From the NCBI GenBank assembly GCA_016192645.1, contig JACPTT010000009.1, positions 1 to 5,131 on the forward strand: a stretch of DNA of 5,131 nucleotides, written 5' to 3'. Position numbers and translations under genes: made by a program. The DNA comes from Candidatus Levyibacteriota bacterium. GTDB taxonomy: Bacteria; Patescibacteriota; Microgenomatia; Levybacterales; UBA12049. This document shows, in pieces, positions 1-4,769 of this stretch (its first letter is position 1; every line of letters starts with the position of its first letter). The notes under the pieces were generated by a model. That model had not been told where the DNA came from. It saw only the letters and a program-made list of their open reading frames with translations, and ran no database searches.

Positions 1-356
1 GAAAACGCAAGGGATCGCTTGGTCAGGATGAATATGGATTTCCCGGAGGACACGTTGAGCTTGGAGAATCATTCTCCCAAACTGCCATTCGGGAAGTAAA
101 AGAGGAAACAGGTACTGAAATACAAAATCTAAAATTTGAATTCGTAGCAAATGTTACAACATATTATCCCAAGCACTATATACATATAGGTTTTGTAGCA
201 GATTGGAGAAAGGGAGAACCAAAAATTTTAGAACCTCACAAAACAGAAGAATGGAAGTGGTATTCTCTAAGCTCTCTCCCCTCTCCTATTTTTGAATTCA
301 GCAAATTAGCGTTAATAGCGCACAAGACAGGAAAAAGCTACTTTGATGCTAAATAG
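1..356 (+). CDS. Nudix hydrolase, C-terminal 117 residues (5' end outside window)
   Basis: The reading frame enters at base 3 and ends at TAG 354-356; the start codon is outside the window. Visible residues 16-38 form a Nudix box of the pattern G-x5-E-x7-R-E-V-x-E-E-x-G, with R30, E31, E34 and E35 as the metal-binding core. The usual final hydrophobic residue is T38 here. FPGG just before the box and the downstream EPHKTEEWKWYSL segment are typical of small MutT/NUDT15-like Nudix proteins, which cleave nucleoside diphosphates linked to another group X, often NTPs or dNTPs. The substrate cannot be read from sequence. The visible part covers most of a typical 130-150 residue domain, so only a short N-terminus is missing. 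The gene converges on the LysM gene with no base between the stop codons and no terminator hairpin. The family call is secure; the specificity is unknown. Confidence 0.93.
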   Translation, partial: KRKGSLGQDEYGFPGGHVELGESFSQTAIREVKEETGTEIQNLKFEFVANVTTYYPKHYIHIGFVADWRKGEPKILEPHKTEEWKWYSLSSLPSPIFEFSKLALIAHKTGKSYFDAK

Positions 357-884
357 TTATCTTGGTATTTTGAGAACTGTTCCCACCTCAACAACATCGG
401 GATTGCCTAGATTATTTTCTTTTGCGATATCCTCCCAGCGAAAACCATCGCCATACGATCGAACCGCTATGTCCCACAGATAATCCCCGGTTTTAACCGT
501 GTACGACTCTTGAGTAATTGTAGATTGCGTTGAGGAAATCTGCGGATTTTCCGGCTCAATCTTTGGCAATTTGAGTTTGGCACCAATGAATAAAAGATCG
601 GGGTTTGCCAGACTATTAAACCTTGCAATATCAGCCCATCTATCGCGTGATTGGTATATCTTTTCGGCAATGCTGCCTAAGGTATCGCCCTCAACAACCG
701 TATATATTTGCGGGGTTTCTGCGGTTTTTTGCACTTGTTCCAAAACCGGCTCTTTTGAGGCAGGAAAAAGCCCTTTTTTGCCGCGAATAAAAGAAACAAG
801 AAGAATTACTACAACGACTACAACCGCCAATCCCAAAAGCAAGCTTACATAAGACTGCCTAATCTTTATTTTTTCTCCTGCCAT
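357..884 (-). CDS. Membrane-anchored protein with two LysM domains
   Basis: A 175-residue protein beginning MAGEKIKIRQ. A short basic N-terminus precedes one strongly hydrophobic segment (about residues 12-33, with a run of six valines), so it is probably a single-pass protein with the C-terminus outside the membrane. A polar linker leads to two LysM domains, about residues 60-108 and 128-174. Each starts YTV..GD and ends in a K-L/I-P motif. LysM domains bind N-acetylglucosamine-containing glycans, so a role in anchoring to or sensing peptidoglycan is likely; no catalytic domain is present. The frame stays open further upstream into the tRNA gene, but that extension translates tRNA sequence and the GC-rich repeat, so I chose the ATG at 882-884. 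No Shine-Dalgarno precedes this ATG; an AGGAG lies just inside the gene (codons 2-4). With no convincing promoter of its own, it is probably read from the tRNA-Asp promoter. Confidence 0.85.
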   Translation of the reverse strand: MAGEKIKIRQSYVSLLLGLAVVVVVVILLVSFIRGKKGLFPASKEPVLEQVQKTAETPQIYTVVEGDTLGSIAEKIYQSRDRWADIARFNSLANPDLLFIGAKLKLPKIEPENPQISSTQSTITQESYTVKTGDYLWDIAVRSYGDGFRWEDIAKENNLGNPDVVEVGTVLKIPR

Positions 885-901
885 AGACAATAAAACGCGC
901 C

Positions 902-952
902 TCCGCCCTAAGCGGGCTGCGCCCGCCGAAGCTTCGGCGAAGCGAAGGCGGG
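902..952. repeat. GC-rich palindromic element between tRNA-Asp and the LysM gene
   Basis: A compact GC-rich block in an otherwise AT-rich setting, with three overlapping self-complementary structures. (1) 924-939 is a perfect 16-bp palindrome, CGCCGAAGCTTCGGCG. (2) 912-917 GCGGGC pairs with 921-926 GCCCGC across a 3-nt loop. (3) 922-927 CCCGCC pairs with 947-952 GGCGGG and encloses GAA, a GCTTCG/CGAAGC stem, and GAA. They share bases, so they are alternative folds. Structure 3 uses the last bases of the tRNA acceptor strand (949-952). No T-run follows any stem on the minus strand, so this is not a classical intrinsic terminator. From memory, similar CCCGCC...GGCGGG spacers are scattered through CPR genomes; that is not shown by this window, which holds one copy. 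Confidence 0.65.
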
Positions 953-1023
953 ATGGACGGGACTCGAACCCGCGACCTCCTCCGTGACAGGGAGGCGCTC
1001 TAGCCAAACTGAGCTACCACCCC
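949..1023 (-). tRNA. tRNA-Asp (anticodon GTC)
   Basis: A 75-nt gene on the minus strand that folds into a full cloverleaf. The acceptor GGGGTGG pairs with CCATCCC (one G-U pair). Positions 8-9 are TA, the D stem is GCTC/GAGC, and the anticodon stem is CCTCC/GGAGG with loop CTGTCAC. The variable loop is AGGTC, and the T arm is GCGGG-TTCGAGT-CCCGT. The anticodon GTC and discriminator G73 both agree with aspartate identity. CCA is not encoded (the next bases are CCT), so a CCA-adding enzyme must complete the end. The 3' end lies within the neighbouring palindromic element. Its promoter is at 1039-1067. Confidence 0.96.
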
Positions 1024-1038
1024 ATCCCAGCCTCCCGT

Positions 1039-1067
1039 ATCCTAACAAATTATTGAATTCCCGTCAA
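1039..1067 (-). promoter_or_regulatory. Sigma70-type promoter of tRNA-Asp (and probably the LysM gene)
   Basis: On the minus strand a -35 box TTGACG (1062-1067, 5 of 6 to consensus) and a -10 box TAGGAT (1039-1044, 4 of 6) are separated by exactly 17 bp. The predicted start near 1032 leaves a leader of about 9 nt before the tRNA 5' end at 1023, as expected for a tRNA gene. The LysM gene lies 64 nt beyond the tRNA with no other clear promoter, so read-through from here is the simplest source of its mRNA. Confidence 0.72.
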
Positions 1068-1081
1068 TCCTCTGCTATCCT
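1053..1081 (+). promoter_or_regulatory. Candidate promoter for the GxxExxY-polX-lemA direction
   Basis: On the plus strand TTGAAT (1053-1058, 4 of 6) and TATCCT (1076-1081, 4 of 6) are spaced by 17 bp, with a TG-n extension (1073-1075) before the -10. It overlaps the -35 of the opposite-facing tRNA promoter. The predicted start near 1088 would give a leader of about 50 nt that contains the left repeat array. This is a moderate match in an AT-rich area, so it is only a candidate. Confidence 0.33.
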
Positions 1082-1094
1082 TTTAATAGAGATC

Positions 1095-1128
1095 CCAATA
1101 AATCCGAATTTCATACGAATGATCCGAA
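1095..1128. repeat. Left degenerate repeat array of the GxxExxY cassette
   Basis: A CGAA-like tetramer recurs at 1095 (CCAA), 1105, 1116 and 1125, with steps of 10, 11 and 9 nt, embedded in variants of AATCCGAAT. The stretch CGAATGATCC (1116-1125) is the exact reverse complement of 1535-1544 on the far side of the gene. The array ends 11 nt before the start codon of the GxxExxY gene. Confidence 0.6.
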
Positions 1129-1139
1129 AATGACTTAAA

Positions 1140-1535
1140 ATGGCACAACTTATCTATCCAGAGTTATCATATAAGATTACGGGTTTATGTTTTAAGATCC
1201 ATCATAAGCTTGGACGATTTTGTAGAGAAAAACAATATAGCGATAGCCTTGAAGAAGCGTTGAAACATGCAAACGTAGTCTTTGAAAGAGAATTTGAAAT
1301 AAAAAAACTCACAAATGATTCTCCGTACGGAAATAGAGTAGACTTTCTAATTGAAAATAAGATAATTTTAGATATAAAAGCAAAAAAGTTTATTACAAAA
1401 GAAGATTATATTCAAATGCAGCGGTATCTTCATGGTGCTAACCTTGAACTGGGCTTAATAGTTAATTTTAGAAGCTCTTACCTAAAACCTAAAAGAGTTC
1501 TCAATGGTGATTATTTAGAAAATTCGAACAATTAG
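1140..1535 (+). CDS. GxxExxY-family protein (PD-(D/E)XK nuclease-like, PDDEXK_3)
   Basis: A 131-residue protein. The N-terminal pattern IYPELSYKITGLCFKIHHKLG followed by E30-x-x-Y33, and the C-terminal LGLIVNFRSSYLKPKRVLN, identify the GxxExxY family. The name-giving glycine is replaced (FCREKQY), a variant I recall from CPR members. The family shares the PD-(D/E)XK nuclease fold. Candidate catalytic residues are E49 or E51, D68 in VDF, then D78 and K80 in ILDIKAK, with D in place of the usual E of ExK. The biological role is not established. No Shine-Dalgarno is visible. By hand count the gene is about 31% GC (1141-1500), against about 46% in the first part of polX. With the opposed repeat arrays on both sides this suggests an acquired cassette. 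The TAG stop shares its last base with the right inverted repeat. The family call is firm; nuclease activity is not. Confidence 0.85.
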   Translation: MAQLIYPELSYKITGLCFKIHHKLGRFCREKQYSDSLEEALKHANVVFEREFEIKKLTNDSPYGNRVDFLIENKIILDIKAKKFITKEDYIQMQRYLHGANLELGLIVNFRSSYLKPKRVLNGDYLENSNN

Positions 1536-1562
1536 GATCATTCGGATTATTTCGTAGTTTAG
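1523..1562. repeat. Right degenerate repeat array of the GxxExxY cassette
   Basis: TTCG/TTAG tetramers occur at 1523, 1532, 1541, 1551 and 1559, with steps of 9, 9, 10 and 8 nt. This is the opposite orientation to the left array (CGAA). GGATCATTCG (1535-1544) is a perfect inverted match to 1116-1125. The first units code for the end of the GxxExxY protein, and the last unit supplies the AGGA that may serve as the polX ribosome binding site. Confidence 0.62.
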
Positions 1563-1564
1563 GA
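1561..1564 (+). promoter_or_regulatory. Ribosome binding site candidate for polX
   Basis: AGGA lies 8 nt before the ATG at 1573. It belongs to the last unit of the right repeat array (TTTAGGATC), so the repeat appears to provide the translation signal for the shortened polX. An in-frame TAG at 1555-1557 rules out an upstream start in this frame. Confidence 0.5.
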
Positions 1565-1572
1565 TCGATATT

Positions 1573-3261
1573 ATGAGTAATGCAATTATTGCTTATCAAA
1601 AAGCGGCCGATGCGATCGCAAATTCCTCTTCGGAGGTGCGCGATCTCCTTAAAGAAGCTAAACTTGATACTCTTCCCGGCATTGGTCCAACGATAAAATC
1701 CCACCTTGAAGAACTTTTTAAAACCGGCCGGGTCAAGCACTTTGAATGGGTGCTTAAGAATGTTCCACCGTCGGTATTTTCCCTTATCGAAGTCCCAAGC
1801 TTTGGACCAAAAAAAGCCTACCGATTAGTCAAAGAATTTAATCTGAACAATAAAGACTCGGTAATTGATCAAGTTTTAAAATTAGCAAAAGCGGGAAAAA
1901 TTGCAAAGCTTGACGGATTTGGCGAGAAATCGCAAAAGGATATTATACGGGCTATTACCGAATACCGGTTGGGTCGGGGAAAAACCAGCCGAATGGTGCT
2001 TCCTTTTGCTTTTGAAATTGCCGAAAAAGTCATTAGCTACCTAAAAACTTCACCAGCCGTTATTGAGGCCCATCCTTTGGGAAGTTTGCGCCGAATGATG
2101 TCAACTGTTGGGGACATTGACATTGCCGTCTCAACCAATAAGCCGGCTGAGGTCATAAAACATTTTATCAGTTATCCCTATCAAGAGCGGATTATTGAAA
2201 AGGGCGATACGACCGCCTCCATTCTCGTATCCGGCGGGAAGCAGGTTGATCTTATGACTCAACCGCCGCAAAGTTTTGGCTCGCTTTTGCAACATTTCAC
2301 CGGCAGCAAAAACCATAACATCCGCCTTCGGGAATACGCGCTGAAGAAAAGGCTTTCGCTTTCCGAGTATGGAATTAAAAACCGAACGGGAGAGATCAAA
2401 AAATATGCTTCCGAAAAAACATTCTATGAGGCTCTTGGCATGGAATGGATACCGCCCGAAATCCGAGAAGATACGGGCGAAATTGAGCTTGCCGCAAAAC
2501 ACAAGCTGCCCAAGCTTATTGAATTAAACGATATTAAGGGCGATCTTCATATCCATTCAAACTTTCCGATTGAGCCAAGTCACGACATGGGACAAAACTC
2601 GTTTGATGAAATGATAAAAAAAGCGATCGAACTCGGTTATGAGTATATTGGCTTTTCCGAACATAATCCCAGCCTCTCAAAACACACAAAACAGCAAATT
2701 TATAACATTTTACGCAAGCGCAAAGAAACAATTGAAAAACTAAAAAAAGCTTACCAAAAAATAGCAATTATTAATCTTTTGGAAGTTGATATCTTAACAA
2801 ATGGAAAACTCGCCATAGATGATAAGGCATTTTCCCTTCTTGACGCGGCAATTGTTTCTATTCACAGCTCCTTTGGCATGAACAAAAAAGAAATGACAAA
2901 ACGGGTGCTTTCCGGCCTTTCCCATCCAAAAGCCAAAATCCTAGCGCATCCGACCGGAAGGCTTTTAAATGAACGGCCGGGCTATGAGCTGGATTTTGCC
3001 AAAATCTTTGCCTTTTGCAAAAAAAATAACAAGGCGCTTGAGATAAATGGATGGCCAACCCGTCTTGATCTGCCTGATATAATAGTAAGACAAGCCGTAA
3101 ACGAAAAGGTCAAAATGCTCATTGACACCGATAGCCATGCTCTTTGGCAAATGGATTTAATGCGCTATGGCGTATCGGTGGCAAAACGTGGCTGGGCATC
3201 GCCACAAGACATAGTTAATACTTGGGGCTTTACAAAATTTTCCAAATGGCTTACAATTTAA
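1573..3261 (+). CDS. polX: Family-X DNA polymerase with PHP 3'-5' exonuclease domain (PolX), N-terminally shortened
   Basis: A 562-residue protein with the order typical of bacterial PolX. Helix-hairpin-helix elements are at about 35-45 (PGIG), 74-85 (VPSFG) and 113-124 (LDGFG). The nucleotidyltransferase palm has GS at 170-171, D181 and D183 in GDIDIAV, and D226 in VDLM. The C-terminal PHP domain keeps the full metal-ligand set: H326 and H328, probably D338, H364, E404, H431, H459, D520 and H522. PolX fills short gaps in base-excision repair, and the PHP domain supplies 3'-5' exonuclease or AP-endonuclease activity. The N-terminus is odd: the protein opens at IIAYQKAADAI, which matches the second helix of the 8-kDa domain (AYRKAA in relatives). 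Roughly 20-30 residues that normally come first are absent. A stop at 1555-1557 and the GxxExxY repeat array sit exactly there. Both catalytic centres look intact, so the gene is probably still functional, perhaps with weaker gap binding. lemA follows after 12 nt. Confidence 0.95.
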   Translation: MSNAIIAYQKAADAIANSSSEVRDLLKEAKLDTLPGIGPTIKSHLEELFKTGRVKHFEWVLKNVPPSVFSLIEVPSFGPKKAYRLVKEFNLNNKDSVIDQVLKLAKAGKIAKLDGFGEKSQKDIIRAITEYRLGRGKTSRMVLPFAFEIAEKVISYLKTSPAVIEAHPLGSLRRMMSTVGDIDIAVSTNKPAEVIKHFISYPYQERIIEKGDTTASILVSGGKQVDLMTQPPQSFGSLLQHFTGSKNHNIRLREYALKKRLSLSEYGIKNRTGEIKKYASEKTFYEALGMEWIPPEIREDTGEIELAAKHKLPKLIELNDIKGDLHIHSNFPIEPSHDMGQNSFDEMIKKAIELGYEYIGFSEHNPSLSKHTKQQIYNILRKRKETIEKLKKAYQKIAIINLLEVDILTNGKLAIDDKAFSLLDAAIVSIHSSFGMNKKEMTKRVLSGLSHPKAKILAHPTGRLLNERPGYELDFAKIFAFCKKNNKALEINGWPTRLDLPDIIVRQAVNEKVKMLIDTDSHALWQMDLMRYGVSVAKRGWASPQDIVNTWGFTKFSKWLTI

Positions 3262-3264
3262 AGT

Positions 3265-3268
3265 AAGG
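3265..3268 (+). promoter_or_regulatory. Ribosome binding site of lemA
   Basis: AAGG, within GTAAGG, lies 5 nt before the lemA ATG in the 12-nt gap after polX. It is a rather short Shine-Dalgarno with close spacing, and it supports the start at 3274 and expression from a shared polX-lemA transcript. Confidence 0.5.
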
Positions 3269-3273
3269 CAATT

Positions 3274-3825
3274 ATGAACATCACATACATAATCTTTGGT
3301 CTGGTTGCAATTCTTACTCTTTGGCTGCTTTTTACTTACAACAGTCTTATTGCGCTTCGAAACCGAGTTAAGGAAGCATGGTCGCAGATTGATGTGCAGT
3401 TAAAACGCCGCTCCTCTTTAATCCCAAATCTCCTTGAAGCAGTTAAGGGTTATGCAAAGCATGAAAAAACCGTCCTTGAGGAAGTGACTAGGGCTCGCAC
3501 CTCTCTAATGAATGCCAAAAACCCGCATCAAGCCGCCGAAGCTGATAATATGCTAACCGGAGCCTTAAAATCCTTATTTGCGGTGGCCGAAAATTATCCC
3601 AATCTTAAAGCATCCGAGAATTTTAAGCATCTACAGGAAGAGCTTTCGGATACGGAAACAAAAGTAGCCGCCTCTCGCCAGTTTTATAACACCAATGTTT
3701 TGGATCTAAACAACAATTTAGAGCAGTTCCCATCCCGTATAGTCGGGCAGTGGTTTGGTTTCCAAAAGCAGGAATTCTTCAAAGCTTCGGAAAAAGAACA
3801 GGCCGATATCAAAGTTAAGTTTTAA
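3274..3825 (+). CDS. lemA: LemA family membrane protein
   Basis: A 183-residue protein, a normal length for the family. One N-terminal membrane segment (about residues 4-22) is followed at once by the diagnostic [20 protein letters not shown] segment, R-R-x-x-L-I-P-N-L (45-53) and VKGYAKHE. The conserved central block is [10 protein letters not shown] at 108-117, then LQEEL, ET and R135-x-F-Y-N. The rest is helical and probably forms a membrane-attached coiled bundle. LemA proteins have no assigned catalytic activity. They are often encoded beside HtpX-type M48 proteases and are thought to act in envelope or membrane-protein homeostasis. Here lemA sits 12 nt after polX and 32 nt before htpX, which fits the lemA-htpX pairing. 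Identification is firm; the molecular role is unknown. Confidence 0.95.
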   Translation: MNITYIIFGLVAILTLWLLFTYNSLIALRNRVKEAWSQIDVQLKRRSSLIPNLLEAVKGYAKHEKTVLEEVTRARTSLMNAKNPHQAAEADNMLTGALKSLFAVAENYPNLKASENFKHLQEELSDTETKVAASRQFYNTNVLDLNNNLEQFPSRIVGQWFGFQKQEFFKASEKEQADIKVKF

Positions 3826-3839
3826 TTTCTTCTCTATTC

Positions 3840-3848
3840 TGTTACAAT
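3840..3848 (+). promoter_or_regulatory. Extended -10 promoter immediately before htpX
   Basis: TG-T-TACAAT is an extended -10 with 5 of 6 matches to TATAAT. Only a weak -35 (TTTTAA, 3820-3825) lies 17 bp upstream, but an extended -10 can work without one. Transcription would start at about 3855, only about 3 nt before the ATG at 3858, giving a leaderless or nearly leaderless mRNA. This agrees with the absence of a Shine-Dalgarno in front of htpX. Confidence 0.58.
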
Positions 3849-3857
3849 TATCTCACT

Positions 3858-4769
3858 ATGGCAACTGTTAATACTGCTTGGGATCGGGTATCCCAAAACA
3901 TTTTTAAAACCTGGCTTATCATGTTCTTGTTCAGCCTATTTGCAGTAGGCGTGATCTATGTTTTTGCAAGAGCACTTGGATATGGTTCAACAGGTGCGTT
4001 AAGTCTGGTAGGACTGGCTTTAATCTTGGCCGGCGTTATAAATTTTGCTTCTTATTACTGGTCAGACAAAATTGTTCTCTCTATTTCCGGCGCCAAACCG
4101 ATAAAAAAAGAAGATAACCCACAACTTTATCGGCTAGTAGAAAATCTTTGCATTGCAGCCGGTCTTCCTTTGCCTAAAATCTATATTATCAACGACACAG
4201 CGCCAAATGCTTTTGCCACCGGCAGAAATCCCAAGCACGCGGCAATTGCTTTCACTAGCGGAATCCTGCAGACTTTAGATAAACACGAATTGGAAGGAGT
4301 TACCGCACATGAACTTTCTCACGTGGGTAATAGAGATACCCTAGTCTTGGCGGTAGTGTCAATCTTAGTTGGTATGATTGCGATTTTAGCAGATATTTTT
4401 ATGCGGTCGTTATGGTTTGGTGGCGGTCACAGAGACAGCAAGGGAAATAATCTATTTATGGTACTGGCTATAATTGCGGCGATTTTGGCTCCTCTTGCCG
4501 CAACCCTTATCAAATTGGCTGTTTCCAGAAAAAGAGAGCTTTTGGCTGATGCTTCGGGAGTTCTTCTGACACGTTACCCGGAAGGACTGGCATCCGCGCT
4601 TTTGAAAATCTCCTCCGATAAACACCAATTGAAAAACGCCCATACGGGAACAGCTCATCTTTTCATAGTAAATCCCCTAAAAGGAAAAGATGTAAAAAAT
4701 TGGCTTACCGGACTTTTTAATACCCATCCTCCAATTGAGGAACGTGTAAAAATTCTTCGCTCAATGTGA
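3858..4769 (+). CDS. htpX: HtpX-type M48 zinc metalloprotease
   Basis: A 303-residue protein, close to the usual 280-300 of HtpX. Two N-terminal membrane segments (about 18-39 and 46-66) precede the catalytic part. Typical signatures are PNAFATGRNPKHAAIA (116-131) and the zinc motif H151-E152-L-S-H155. Two further hydrophobic segments (about 161-183 and 199-221) follow, then SRKRELLADASG, in which E227 is the third zinc ligand. The C-terminal HPPIEERVKIL (290-300) is also characteristic. HtpX is an inner-membrane endoprotease with a cytosol-facing active site that degrades damaged or misfolded membrane proteins, complementing FtsH. All catalytic residues are present. The TGA stop overlaps the murT GTG start, so the two genes are probably translationally coupled. 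Confidence 0.97.
   Translation: MATVNTAWDRVSQNIFKTWLIMFLFSLFAVGVIYVFARALGYGSTGALSLVGLALILAGVINFASYYWSDKIVLSISGAKPIKKEDNPQLYRLVENLCIAAGLPLPKIYIINDTAPNAFATGRNPKHAAIAFTSGILQTLDKHELEGVTAHELSHVGNRDTLVLAVVSILVGMIAILADIFMRSLWFGGGHRDSKGNNLFMVLAIIAAILAPLAATLIKLAVSRKRELLADASGVLLTRYPEGLASALLKISSDKHQLKNAHTGTAHLFIVNPLKGKDVKNWLTGLFNTHPPIEERVKILRSM

Larger units (their letters stand above)
1091..1566. mobile_element. Putative small cassette: GxxExxY gene between opposed repeat arrays
   Basis: This span joins the left array, the AT-rich GxxExxY gene and the right array. GATCC starts near the left limit (1091) and GGATC ends at the right limit (1562-1566). There is no transposase or recombinase gene, and no target-site duplication that I can identify. 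Mobility is an inference from base composition, inverted boundaries and the broken N-terminus of the following gene. It could instead be an old insertion or a rearranged intergenic repeat. Confidence 0.35.

Noticed and set aside
784..836. Repetitive GTT/GTA-type codons in the LysM gene as a possible microsatellite
   Set aside because: The run simply encodes valines and nearby residues of the membrane segment, and the units are imperfect.
571..852. Plus-strand open frame of 93 codons opposite the LysM gene
   Set aside because: It is a shadow of the LysM gene. Its product is a low-complexity threonine run opposite the valine codons and resembles no family.
902..926. Intrinsic terminator for tRNA-Asp
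   Set aside because: GC-rich stems exist, but no T-run follows on the minus strand; the next bases are TTAGGGCGGAG.
885..1007. N-terminal extension of the LysM protein by 41 residues, from an ATG within the tRNA
   Set aside because: It translates the tRNA-Asp gene (the GRGFESRP-like string is a known by-product of the T arm) and the GC-rich repeat. The membrane anchor begins properly after the ATG at 882-884.
1095..1562. CRISPR array
   Set aside because: The repeats are short, degenerate, 8-11 nt apart and in opposite orientation on two sides of a gene. There are no uniform repeats or spacers and no cas genes.
2131..2502. Minus-strand open frame of 123 codons within polX
   Set aside because: It lies wholly opposite conserved PolX palm sequence, has no recognisable domain or ribosome binding site, and is a reading-frame shadow.
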